A stretch of DNA of 64,000 nt. Source: Paenibacillus_D sp047238105. GTDB taxonomy: Bacteria; Bacillota; Bacilli; Paenibacillales; Paenibacillaceae. The stretch spans positions 4,154,001 to 4,218,000 of the forward strand of contig NZ_JBDFMD010000001.1 of the NCBI RefSeq assembly GCF_047238105.1, given 5' to 3'. Position 1 is the stretch's first letter, and the number at the start of each line of letters is the position of its first letter. The notes under the pieces are model-generated. The model was given only the letters and a program-made list of their open reading frames with translations, was not told the DNA's origin and searched no databases. The translations under genes were made by a program, and so were the position numbers. This document shows, one piece after another, positions 42,814 to 51,076 of this stretch.

Positions 42814-43457
42814 TTACAATTCCTCCTGCTTGCCTGCCGCCTTGTCCAGCAGCCGGACGAGCTCGGCGGCCGGGTAAGCGCCGGAGATCGCGTACTTGTG
42901 ATTGAAGACGAAGAACGGCACGCCGCGCACCCCGATATCCCGGGCCTGTCTTAGGTCGTCGTCGACGGCTGCTGCACCCTCGCCACTGGCAGCTCTGTTC
43001 AGCAGCGAGTGGCATCCAGGCCGGCTTGCGTGAGTACGGCCGACAGGACGGCGCGGTCGGAGAGGTCCTGCCCTTCCTGGAAATACGCCTGGTAGAGGGC
43101 GTCTACCAGCGCCGTCTGCCGATCGCGGGGGGCGATCGCCGCAAGCTGATGGGCCAGACGGGTGTTGGGCATCCGGGTGATGCGGTCGAAGCGGAAGGTC
43201 AGACCGGCCGCTTCGCCGGCTTTGGTCACCTGGCCAGTCGCCTGGGCGATATTGGCGACGCCGCCGAGCTTGGGCGCCATCACTTCCTGGAAGTCCGCGC
43301 CTTCAGGCGGCAGCTCGGGATTCAGTTGAAACGCACGGTAATTGGCAGTCACTTCCCCGTCATACGAAGGCTGCCATTGCTCCAGGGCATCTGTCAGATT
43401 TTTTTTGCCGATCCGGCACCACGGGCAGACGAAATCCTGGTAAATATCGATATGCAT
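42814..43457 (-). pseudogene. DsbA/FrnE-family oxidoreductase with one frameshift
   Basis: The frame from ATG 43457 encodes a FrnE-like thioredoxin-fold protein: MHIDIYQDFVCPWCRIGKKN with the CPWC active site, then RAFQLNPELPPEG and the helical insertion. Near 43008 the frame closes early at a TGA. Reading on after restoring one base gives the rest of the family: LLNRAASGEG, DDDLRQARDIGVRGVPFFVF, NHKYAISGAYPAAELVRLLD and a stop at 42814. The span is 644 bases, one short of a whole number of codons, consistent with a single-base deletion. It could be a real lesion or a sequencing error. AAGGAG lies 12 bases before the start. Confidence 0.85.
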
Positions 43458-43634
43458 AACTCGCAGCAGCTCCTTTGTTTCTCTGATGCTACTAGTATGC
43501 CGTATCTGAAGGGAAAGCACAATTCATGCCGCGTTGCCGCACAGCAAGGGCGCCCGCCCCGTGTGGCGGCATCCCCGCCGGGGCGAGCGTACTATCGGTC
43601 ACTCGGTCTGTTAGAGGGAGCGGTACCTGCAAAC

Positions 43635-43901
43635 TTACTGCTCGTTATCAAACGATTCCATCAGTGACCGCGCTTTGTCCTCTTCTGTTTTCAGCACCTT
43701 CAGCTGGACTGTGCCGGCCGCGCCGGAAGCGACTTTGGACTTGATCCCTTGCGTCTTCAGATACTCCTTCAACCGGTCGATCTGATGGACGCGGGAGGCG
43801 CCTTCCGAGCGAATCGGTATCCAGCGTTTGGAGGAGCGCACGCCGAGGACGATGAGGCCGATGACGATGACAGCTGCGACGATGATCCACACAACTTCCA
43901 T
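43635..43901 (-). CDS. Small membrane protein
   Basis: An 88-residue protein with one N-terminal transmembrane helix (VVWIIVAAVIVIGLIVLGV) and a basic, soluble C-terminal part (RLKEYLKTQGIKSKVAS, VQLKVLKTEEDKARSL) that looks like a small alpha/beta domain. The start at 43901 has AAGGTGG upstream on the minus strand. The family is not recognised with certainty. It precedes the DsbA-like gene in the same direction with a gap of about 180 bases. Confidence 0.7.
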   Translation of the reverse strand: MEVVWIIVAAVIVIGLIVLGVRSSKRWIPIRSEGASRVHQIDRLKEYLKTQGIKSKVASGAAGTVQLKVLKTEEDKARSLMESFDNEQ

Positions 43902-44010
43902 AGAAGCTGCACCACCTTTATTGGCAGGATGACTTGCTAGTGAGGCTATCCGTACATATGTATTACCTGCACGCGATTTCCATGACAACGGATTTTGCGG
44001 TACGATAGCA

Positions 44011-44028
44011 GATATACAGATGTATATC
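44011..44028. promoter_or_regulatory. Palindrome in the divergent spacer before the DUF72 gene
   Basis: GATATACA-GA-TGTATATC has perfect 8-bp arms. It lies just downstream of a TACGAT box (44001-44006) and 66 bases before the DUF72 start, so it is a plausible operator. Confidence 0.45.
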
Positions 44029-44093
44029 GTTCGTCATTGGCCCTTGGTCAGGTGTGGCGGACGACAGCTACCCGAGAGAGGAGGAGCGGGCAG

Positions 44094-44969
44094 ATGATCA
44101 TCATCGGACTTACGGGCTGGGGCGACCATGATACGCTCTATCCGGGTGCTGCGGCGGCCAAGCCAAAGCTGCAGATCTATAGCGAATGGTTCCTAACGGT
44201 GGAGGTGGACAGCTCGTTTTATGCTGTGCAGTCGCAGCGCAATATGGACAAGTGGACGCGCGAGACGCCGCCGGACTTCCGCTTTATCGTCAAAGCTTAC
44301 CAAGGGATGACTGGACATACGCGGGGCAAAATTCCGTTTGCGGACGAGGACGCGATGGTAGAGGCGTTCCGCCTGTCGCTCACCTCTTTCTGCGAGGCGG
44401 GCAAGCTGGGAGCTGTGTTGTTCCAGTACCCGCCCTGGTTCGACTGTACACGCGAGAACGTGGCCAAGCTGCGTGAGGACAAGCGCCGGATGGGGGAGAT
44501 CCCCTGCGCGCTGGAATTCCGCCATCAGAGCTGGTTCGCGGAGGGGATGCGCGAGCGCACGCTGAGCTTCATGCGCGAGGAGGGCTGGATCCACAGCGTC
44601 TGCGACGAACCGCAGGCCGGTGTAGGCAGTGTACCGATCGTGGAAGCCGCAACAGACACGGGGATGACGCTGGTCCGGTTTCACGGGCGGCATGCGGCGG
44701 GGTGGCATGCGAGCGGGCAGCCGAACTGGCGGGAAGTCAGGTATCTGTACCGTTACAGCGAGGAAGAGCTGGCAGAATGGGCGGAGCGGCTGCGGCGACT
44801 GGAAGAGCAGAGCGAGCGCGTCGTCGTCGTGTTCAACAACAACTCGGGAGGCGATGCGGCGGATAATGCGCTGCAGCTCATGCGGATGCTCGGCCAAGTA
44901 CCGCCGCGCGGCTCCTTCGAGATGCCGCGGCCGCCGGATGACGGGCTCGAACAGATGGAGCTGTTCTGA
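44094..44969 (+). CDS. DUF72-family protein
   Basis: A 291-residue TIM-barrel-like DUF72 protein. Family landmarks are GLTGWGDHDTLYPG at the start and VDSSFYAVQSQRNMDKWTRE. Further on are FRFIVKAYQGMTGH, LGAVLFQYPPWF, ALEFRHQSWF, LVRFHGRH and VVVFNNNSGGDAADNAL. The biochemical function is not established. Conserved polar barrel residues suggest an enzyme. The start is ATG 44094 after GAGAGGAGGAG; the longer frame to 43995 crosses the palindrome. Confidence 0.9.
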   Translation: MIIIGLTGWGDHDTLYPGAAAAKPKLQIYSEWFLTVEVDSSFYAVQSQRNMDKWTRETPPDFRFIVKAYQGMTGHTRGKIPFADEDAMVEAFRLSLTSFCEAGKLGAVLFQYPPWFDCTRENVAKLREDKRRMGEIPCALEFRHQSWFAEGMRERTLSFMREEGWIHSVCDEPQAGVGSVPIVEAATDTGMTLVRFHGRHAAGWHASGQPNWREVRYLYRYSEEELAEWAERLRRLEEQSERVVVVFNNNSGGDAADNALQLMRMLGQVPPRGSFEMPRPPDDGLEQMELF

Positions 44970-45098
44970 AAGTTGCAGGGCTGGTTTGAGGAGGGAGGCA
45001 GGTGGTAAACTATACGTACCGGGTGGTCAAATCTGCAGTGACGCGCCGCGTGCAGTATAACCTTTGCATCGCTGTACAAAATAACTGAAAGGCCCTTA

Positions 45099-45133
45099 TT
45101 GACAAGATCAACTGTAACTGATAACATTACAGT
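45099..45133 (+). promoter_or_regulatory. Promoter and candidate autoregulatory dyad of the Rrf2 gene
   Basis: TTGACA (45099-45104), a 17-base spacer and TAACAT (45122-45127). ACTGTAA (45111-45117) and TTACAGT (45127-45133) form a perfect 7-bp dyad with a 9-base centre spanning the -10 box. Rrf2 proteins commonly bind such dyads at their own promoters. Confidence 0.65.
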
Positions 45134-45155
45134 ACAAAGCGGGGTGCCATCAGTT

Positions 45156-45581
45156 ATGAACAGCGAATTTACGATAGCCGTCCATAGTCTGGTTCTCCTG
45201 GCCAACCTGCCGGAACGCATGGCCTCCAGCGATGCGATCGCCGACAATGTGCAGACGAACCCGGCCCGCATCCGCAAGGTGATGGGCTGTCTCAGACGCG
45301 GAGGTTTCGTAGAGACGCGCGAGGGCACGCGCGGCGGCTACCGGCTGACGATTGATCCGCAGACGGCGACGCTCGGCGATATCTACCGGGCGATGGCCAT
45401 CGGCTCTCTCATGCCGAGCTGGTGCTCCGGCGATCCGGATATGGATTGCGTAGTAGGCTCGAACATGGAGGACGTGATGTGCGAGATCTTCTCTACCGCC
45501 GACAGGCAGTTGGAAGCGTACTTCTCCGGGATTACCATCCAGGACGTACTGAACCGGATTCATGCTTGCAGGGACCGCTGA
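45156..45581 (+). CDS. Rrf2-family transcriptional regulator
   Basis: A 141-residue Rrf2 protein. It has an N-terminal winged helix (FTIAVHSLVLLANLPERMAS, TNPARIRKVMGCLRRGGFVE, GTRGGYRL) and a dimerisation helix. After the wing it carries three cysteines as C-x7-C-x10-C (WCSGDPDMDC, EDVMC), in the region where IscR/NsrR proteins hold a [2Fe-2S] cluster but with different spacing, so redox or metal sensing is possible. The start is ATG 45156; the frame to 45099 would include its promoter. It is followed 72 bases later by thioredoxin in the same direction, suggesting thiol or redox control. Confidence 0.9.
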   Translation: MNSEFTIAVHSLVLLANLPERMASSDAIADNVQTNPARIRKVMGCLRRGGFVETREGTRGGYRLTIDPQTATLGDIYRAMAIGSLMPSWCSGDPDMDCVVGSNMEDVMCEIFSTADRQLEAYFSGITIQDVLNRIHACRDR

Positions 45582-45653
45582 TGCGGCCGGTCTACCGGAG
45601 CTCTGCAGGTTGATCTTGCTTTAGAAATGCATATTATTAGGAGGATGATGACG

Positions 45654-45965
45654 ATGGCAGTAGCATTAACGAAAGATAATTTCAAATCGACCATTGAAAG
45701 CGGCGTTTCTGTAGTAGACTTCTGGGCACCTTGGTGCGGGCCTTGCAAAATGCAGCTTCCGATCGTCGAGGAGCTGTCGGCCGAGATGGAAGGCCAGGCT
45801 GTAATTGCCAAGGTCAACGTCGATGAAGAGCCTGAGATTGCTTCCCAGTTCGGCGTCATGAGCATCCCCACGCTGATCGTCTTCAAGGACGGCCAGCCGG
45901 TTGACAAGATGGTCGGCCTGCAGAGCAAGGACTCGCTCAAAAATAAAATTCTTGGCCAGATCTAA
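45654..45965 (+). CDS. trxA: Thioredoxin
   Basis: A 103-residue thioredoxin with the canonical active site VVDFWAPWCGPCKM and cis-proline loop MSIPTLIVFKDG. It would reduce disulfides in the cytoplasm. ATG 45654 has a perfect AGGAGG upstream; the ATG at 45627 lies too far upstream. It follows the Rrf2 regulator, a common arrangement for redox-controlled units, and ends at a terminator. Confidence 0.95.
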   Translation: MAVALTKDNFKSTIESGVSVVDFWAPWCGPCKMQLPIVEELSAEMEGQAVIAKVNVDEEPEIASQFGVMSIPTLIVFKDGQPVDKMVGLQSKDSLKNKILGQI

Positions 45966-45984
45966 TCATTGATCTGCCAATGCC

Positions 45985-46026
45985 AAACAGGCTTGCTACC
46001 CGACTGACGGGCGCAGGCCTGTTTTG
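45985..46026 (+). terminator. Terminator after the thioredoxin gene
   Basis: AAACAGGCTTGC (45985-45996) pairs with GCAGGCCTGTTT (46013-46024, one mismatch), followed by a short T tail. It may also serve the convergent AraC gene. Confidence 0.75.
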
Positions 46027-46089
46027 CGTTGACTGGGACCCTCCGCGTAATGAACCGGGCGAGCGCTAAGCAGATAGACGGCTGCGTCC

Positions 46090-46974
46090 TTAATCCGCTC
46101 CTATCACCCGTTTGACCGGGATCCAGATCTCGCTGCGGTAGGCTTCCGAAGCCGTGTCGCCATGTTCATTCCACAGCAGCTCCGGTCCCTGGACCGACTC
46201 ATACCCCGACGATGGGAACCACTCCGAATAGATGCGCCCCCACACATCCTGCAGCGCGGCAGGAAACGGGCCGACAGCGGTGAAGACCGCCCACGTCAGG
46301 GCAGGCACTTCCAGCCGGACATAAGGAGCCGGGGCAGGCTGCGTCGTAGCCACGCCGATGTAATGGTCCAGCTCGCCTTTCTCCTCCATGCGGCCCTCCG
46401 AGAATTCGGTTGACGCGCTGATCATGCCGCGCGGCTCGACATCCGAGAGCTGTTTCAGCTGCTCTGCACCGTTGGCCCCAAGCTCCTGCCACATCTCAGC
46501 GATCGCCGGATTGACGCCCTCGAACTGGATGGGCACCCGCCGCTTTAGTCCGACGATGCCGAAGGCCGGTTGTTCTTCCATACGATAATTCATCTCATCG
46601 CCTCCTCGTATCGTTAGCTGAAAGCTCATCCGGGGATAAGCCTTCAGCTGCCGCCCGTCCTCCCGGGCCTGGGACGGACTGATGCCATGCATGTGGTGAA
46701 AAGCCCGGGCAAAGGCGTCAGGCGAGCTGTACCCGTAGGCCATCGCGACATCGATCACTTTGGCCCCGCGCTCCCGCAGCTCCAGTGCCGCCAAGGTCAG
46801 CCGCCTGCGCCGGATATAATCGGAGAGCGGGATGCCTGCCAGAAAGGAAAACATGCGCTTGAAATGGTACACAGAGCAGCATGCTCTGCGCGCAGCTTCA
46901 TCAAGATCGGGCTCCTCCTGCAGGTGGCGTTCGATATACGCAATCGCCTCATTCATCGCTTGCAGCGGATTCAC
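46090..46974 (-). CDS. AraC-family regulator with GyrI-like effector domain
   Basis: A 294-residue regulator. Two AraC helix-turn-helix units come first (EEPDLDEAARRACCSVYHFK, VIDVAMAYGYSSPDAFARAF). A short linker leads to a GyrI-like small-molecule-binding domain, from about residue 127 (MNYRMEEQPAFGIVGLKRRV) to the end, with YVRLEVPALTWAVF and LWNEHGD. This layout is that of SoxS/Rob/BmrR-like multidrug or stress regulators, in which the GyrI-like domain binds lipophilic compounds. It begins at ATG 46974 and has no obvious target gene beside it. Confidence 0.93.
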   Translation of the reverse strand: MNPLQAMNEAIAYIERHLQEEPDLDEAARRACCSVYHFKRMFSFLAGIPLSDYIRRRRLTLAALELRERGAKVIDVAMAYGYSSPDAFARAFHHMHGISPSQAREDGRQLKAYPRMSFQLTIRGGDEMNYRMEEQPAFGIVGLKRRVPIQFEGVNPAIAEMWQELGANGAEQLKQLSDVEPRGMISASTEFSEGRMEEKGELDHYIGVATTQPAPAPYVRLEVPALTWAVFTAVGPFPAALQDVWGRIYSEWFPSSGYESVQGPELLWNEHGDTASEAYRSEIWIPVKRVIGAD

Positions 46975-47148
46975 TGTGCTTCGCCTCCTTAAGGCTAGAA
47001 TATCAGGTCGCCCCGTACGCGGCCCGTCTTCTCCGGCACCGGTTTTGCAGGGTCAGAATTTTTTTCACTTCTTTGCAACATATTCCATTACGCGAGCGTC
47101 ATTATGGTCAGGACCTTATTTTATCTATTTATTAAGGGAGGTAGCAAG

Positions 47149-49533
47149 GTGAAAAAGAAGCAGAAAAAAGCAACATCCAAAAAGCAGCTGATCGTTACTT
47201 TGGCTGCTGCGGTAGCACTCGCCGCAGTGCCTGCAGGAGCCTACGGGGAGGTTGCGATGAGAGCGGACTTGCCCATTCCGGCAAGCACGGTAGACAGTGC
47301 TCCGGGAACGCCTGGTGCAGGAGCGGAGGAGGCGCCTGCCGACGTGGCGGTCTCCAGAGACCGGGCCATCGAGCTGGCGCGCCAGATTGTGAAGATCCCG
47401 GCAGATTACACGCTGCAGAGCGCTTCGTACAATACGGACCGGCTGGCGAACGGCACGCGCAGCGCCTGGAATCTGAACTTCACCAAGCGAGACAACAACA
47501 AGCATGTCGGCAGCATCCAGGCGCGCATCCATGCCGGCAGCGGCGAACTGCTCAGTTACAGTACTTATCTGAATGACCCGACCCGCAAACCGGTCTATCC
47601 GCCGAAGGTAGACAGGGAGCAGGCGCAGGCGCTGGCGGAAGCTTTTATCGCTCAGGTGGGCGCCAAGTATGCGGACCAGCTGCGCTTTAATGCCGATTAC
47701 GGCATCCAGTTCCGTCCGCCGCTGAACGGCGAGGTCAGGTACCAGCTCCGGTTCAACCGGCTGGTCGGCGACATTCCTTTTATGGACAATTACATTGACG
47801 TCGAAGTCGACGGCGAAGGCCATGTGATGGGGTATCAAGTGCGGTGGGACGATACGGTGTCCTTCCCCGAAGGGCAGCCGTCCATCACGCTGGAAGAAGC
47901 CGGGGTCAAGATCCGCGAGCTGGAGGAGCCACAACTGGTATATACGCTCCCTTATGACATGAAAGCGCCAGTCAGACCGTTCCTGAGCTACGAGATGGAA
48001 GCGATCATGATCGATGCGTTGAGCGGTGAGCGGTACCAGCCGTTCGCTGCACCGACCAAGCCCAATACGACTGATCCGGTAGCGCCTTCCGCGCTGGGCT
48101 CCAAGCCGGCAGCGAACAAGAACCTGACCAGCGAACAGGCGGTAAAGGTTGTTGAGGACGCATTCAAGCTGCCTGCAGGCAGCAAGCTGACGGACAGCAG
48201 CTACCATGAGTATGCCGATGAGCGCACCGGCATATCCACCGCAGCGTGGCAGCTCAACTGGACCGTGCAGGAGGATGGCAAAGATACAGGGTCGGTCTGG
48301 GCGAGCGTGAACAGCCGGACTGGCGAGATTACAACCTTCTATGCTTACAGCAGCGCTGAGCTCCAAGGCGGCGACACCGTGAAGATCATCACGTATGAAG
48401 AGGCCAAAGCCAAGGCGGTCGAGACGGTCAAAAAGCTACTGCCGGGCTACGCTCACGAGCTCTATCTGCAGGAAACGGACAAAGAGTTGGCTGATCGAGC
48501 TGTTGTCCCAGGCGATATCCGCGACTACAACTTCCGCTTCCAGCGCCAGGTTCACGGAGCGAGAACGATGTATGAAGGCGTCCATGTGAGCATCAACGCG
48601 ATCAGCAACGAGGTTCGCACCTATAGCGCCGAGCTGAGCAGCTTCAGCTATCCGGCGCAGAAGCCGCAGACGATCACTCCGGATCAGGCGGTCGAGGCGT
48701 ACATGGATTATTACAATCTGGAGCTGACGTACGTCCAGACACATCAGTACAACGGCGAACCGATCCCGCTGGAGAAATACAATGTGATGGTGGCGGCCGG
48801 CGAGATCATGCCTGGCAGCGGCGACGGCGGAGAGGCCAAGCTCGTCTATCGTCTGGTGCCGCGTCCGATGGACGGCCAGGTATTCCTGGACGCCCAGACC
48901 GGCGAGTGGCGGGACCATCAGAATGGCGAAGTGACGAGTCTGGTCAAGCAGACCGCTACAGATATCGCCGGTCACTGGGCTGAGCGGGAGCTGTCGATCA
49001 TGGTCGCGTACAAGGCGCTTGACCTGGAGGACGGCCAGGTGCGTCCGCAGGCCGTCGTCACCCGTGGCGAGATGATCAAGATGCTCGTCCTGTCGATGAA
49101 CAGCGGCTACCGGCCGCTGAGCATGGCGAACGGCGAAGCTGCCTCTGCTTCCTTCAAAGACGTGACGGCCGATTCGGAGTACTTCGTATACGTGGAGAGC
49201 GCAGTCGCAGCCAATCTGATCGATCGCGGCGATGGCTCCTTCGATCCGGACGGCCAGGTGGACCGCGAAGAGATGGCGGAGCTGATCGTCCGGGCGCTCG
49301 GCTACAACTCGTTGGCCAAGTACGAAGGCCTGTTCAACATCCCGTTCAACGATGCGGCATCCCTGGAGAACAAGGGACAGGCGGCGATCGTCGCCGGGCT
49401 GAAGATCATGAATCCGGATGACAAGGGCAATTTCAATCCGGATCGTCTGGTGACGCGCGCCGAATCGGCGACAGCGTTTTTCCGGTTCCTCCAGGCCAGA
49501 GCCGATCTGCAGGAGGCGCCTCTGCGCAACTAA
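47149..49533 (+). CDS. S-layer-anchored YcdB/YcdC-type protein
   Basis: A 794-residue exported protein from a GTG at 47149 (GGGAGG 8 bases upstream). A basic N-terminus and signal helix to about AYG (40) are followed by repeated YcdB/YcdC-type PepSY-like modules to about residue 600. Each has A-x-x-x-A helices and strands such as WNLNFTKRDN, WQLNWTVQEDG and YNFRFQRQVHGARTM. Three S-layer homology domains close the protein: DIAGHWAERELSIMVAYKAL, FKDVTADSEYFVYVESAVAA and FNDAASLENKGQAAIVAGLK. SLH domains bind pyruvylated cell-wall polymers, so it should sit on the cell surface. PepSY-like parts often inhibit or bind proteases, but no precise role is known. Confidence 0.92.
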   Translation: MKKKQKKATSKKQLIVTLAAAVALAAVPAGAYGEVAMRADLPIPASTVDSAPGTPGAGAEEAPADVAVSRDRAIELARQIVKIPADYTLQSASYNTDRLANGTRSAWNLNFTKRDNNKHVGSIQARIHAGSGELLSYSTYLNDPTRKPVYPPKVDREQAQALAEAFIAQVGAKYADQLRFNADYGIQFRPPLNGEVRYQLRFNRLVGDIPFMDNYIDVEVDGEGHVMGYQVRWDDTVSFPEGQPSITLEEAGVKIRELEEPQLVYTLPYDMKAPVRPFLSYEMEAIMIDALSGERYQPFAAPTKPNTTDPVAPSALGSKPAANKNLTSEQAVKVVEDAFKLPAGSKLTDSSYHEYADERTGISTAAWQLNWTVQEDGKDTGSVWASVNSRTGEITTFYAYSSAELQGGDTVKIITYEEAKAKAVETVKKLLPGYAHELYLQETDKELADRAVVPGDIRDYNFRFQRQVHGARTMYEGVHVSINAISNEVRTYSAELSSFSYPAQKPQTITPDQAVEAYMDYYNLELTYVQTHQYNGEPIPLEKYNVMVAAGEIMPGSGDGGEAKLVYRLVPRPMDGQVFLDAQTGEWRDHQNGEVTSLVKQTATDIAGHWAERELSIMVAYKALDLEDGQVRPQAVVTRGEMIKMLVLSMNSGYRPLSMANGEAASASFKDVTADSEYFVYVESAVAANLIDRGDGSFDPDGQVDREEMAELIVRALGYNSLAKYEGLFNIPFNDAASLENKGQAAIVAGLKIMNPDDKGNFNPDRLVTRAESATAFFRFLQARADLQEAPLRN

Positions 49534-49548
49534 CTTTTTTGCATGGCC

Positions 49549-49581
49549 GCGGTGCGGGGGCTGACCTCCGCGCCGCTTTTT
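49549..49581 (+). terminator. Terminator after the S-layer protein gene
   Basis: GCGGTGCGGGGG (49549-49560) pairs, with G-U, with CCTCCGCGCCGC (49565-49576), followed by five T. Confidence 0.75.
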
Positions 49582-49733
49582 GGTGTGCACGGAAGGATGG
49601 TGGGCCGGCGTGGTGCGCGCGATAAGAGGGAAAAAGGTACTTGGATCCGGGGGAAGTTGCAGCTGCTGGTCAGAGCGTGTTGCGGGAGGTTATACTATAA
49701 CCAACTTATAGAAGCAGGGGAGGCGCTGCGAAG

Positions 49734-50975
49734 ATGGAGTGGCTCAAAGGGCTCCGCAAAGGCTACGGCCGCAAGCTGGTATCGCTGCACACCTGGAACG
49801 GTTGGATCGTCCTGATCCTGGCACTGACAGGGCTGATCCTGATCAGCGGCCTGTGGCGGGGCGTGCTGGGCGAGGTGCGGGTATGGATCAAGTGGGCGCA
49901 CATCGTCGTCGGCATCATCTCGATCGTCCCGGTCGTGTATTATCTGCTGCTGGCGGCCAAGCATTGGAAACAGCTGCGCGGCAAACCATGGCAGCGCTTC
50001 AACGTGCTTGTTATCCTGGGCTTGCTGCTGGGCTGGTTTGGCTCCGGTATCGTACTCTGGCAGTTCAAAGCCTTCGGCCCGGCAAATAGCAACATCGCAC
50101 TTTTCGTGCATGATGCGCTCACCTGGGTAGGGTTGCCCTATATCATCTATCATTCCATTACCCGGCTCAAATGGCTCAAGCAGCCGCAGCGGCTATCCGT
50201 CAAAGCACCGCAGGAGGAGGAAACCTTGCACCCTGCGGCCAATCCTCAGGCGGTCTATACAAGACGGGCCTTCATCAAATGGACGATCGGCGCGGGGCTG
50301 GCAGTCACGCTGGGCCCGTCTTTTCTCCAATGGCTCGGGCGGTCCCTCGGGGGCGGCACTGGCAATCTGGAGCAGTTGATCGAGAATGACGCCAACCGGA
50401 TGGTCCCGCCGCCCCAGCCGCTGCCCGCTTCCGCGCCGCCGATCGGCGGGGGCAGTCAGGGCCGCTTCCGGGTGTATACGGTGACGCCGATTCCCCAGTT
50501 TTCCAATGCCGACTGGTCCTTTACGATCGACGGGCTAGTGGAGAACAAGCTTCACTACGATTGGGAGCGGTTCGTAGCGATGCCGCGGGTGGCGGAGGTG
50601 AGCGACTTTCACTGCGTTACCGGCTGGTCGGTGTACAGCAACACCTGGGAGGGCATTCCGCTCAAGACGCTGCTGGCGGAAGCTGGCGTGAGTGACCAGG
50701 CGCGGACGGTCAAATTTTACTCGGGTGACGGAGTGTATACAGACTCGCTGACCTTGGAGCAAGTGGAGGAGATGGATGACGTCCTTGTGGCAGTGATGCA
50801 TGACGGTAAGCCGATCCCCAGCGATCTGGGCGGCCCGGTCAAGCTGATCGTGCCGCAGATGTATGCCTACAAGTCGGTCAAGTGGCTCAATCGGATCGAG
50901 CTGATCGACGGCGATCACGACGGCTACTGGATCGTACGCGGATACGCCAAGGATGCATGGGTAACCAAGAGCTAG
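49734..50975 (+). CDS. Membrane cytochrome-b-like domain fused to a molybdopterin oxidoreductase
   Basis: A 413-residue protein. The first 150 residues hold four membrane helices with histidines placed as for heme b (LHTWNGW, KWAHIVVG, VHDALTW, YHSITRL). An internal twin-arginine-like motif, TRRAFIKW, precedes a fifth hydrophobic segment (about 180-205). The rest is a sulfite-oxidase-fold molybdopterin domain of the YedY/MsrP type: VSDFHCVTGWSVYSNTWEG with the molybdenum cysteine, then VPQMYAYKSVKWLNRIELI near the end. MsrP repairs methionine sulfoxide outside the membrane with electrons from a separate heme protein MsrQ. Here both functions seem to sit in one chain (inference). ATG 49734 has GGGGAGG upstream. 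Confidence 0.9.
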   Translation: MEWLKGLRKGYGRKLVSLHTWNGWIVLILALTGLILISGLWRGVLGEVRVWIKWAHIVVGIISIVPVVYYLLLAAKHWKQLRGKPWQRFNVLVILGLLLGWFGSGIVLWQFKAFGPANSNIALFVHDALTWVGLPYIIYHSITRLKWLKQPQRLSVKAPQEEETLHPAANPQAVYTRRAFIKWTIGAGLAVTLGPSFLQWLGRSLGGGTGNLEQLIENDANRMVPPPQPLPASAPPIGGGSQGRFRVYTVTPIPQFSNADWSFTIDGLVENKLHYDWERFVAMPRVAEVSDFHCVTGWSVYSNTWEGIPLKTLLAEAGVSDQARTVKFYSGDGVYTDSLTLEQVEEMDDVLVAVMHDGKPIPSDLGGPVKLIVPQMYAYKSVKWLNRIELIDGDHDGYWIVRGYAKDAWVTKS

Positions 50976-51076
50976 CGTAGGGGCATCCCTGTTGCTTCAG
51001 CGGTGAAGGTTTCCAGAAACTTGCCAAACGAGACATTTTGTCGCAAACTAGTAGGATCAACAAGGAGGCGACAGAT

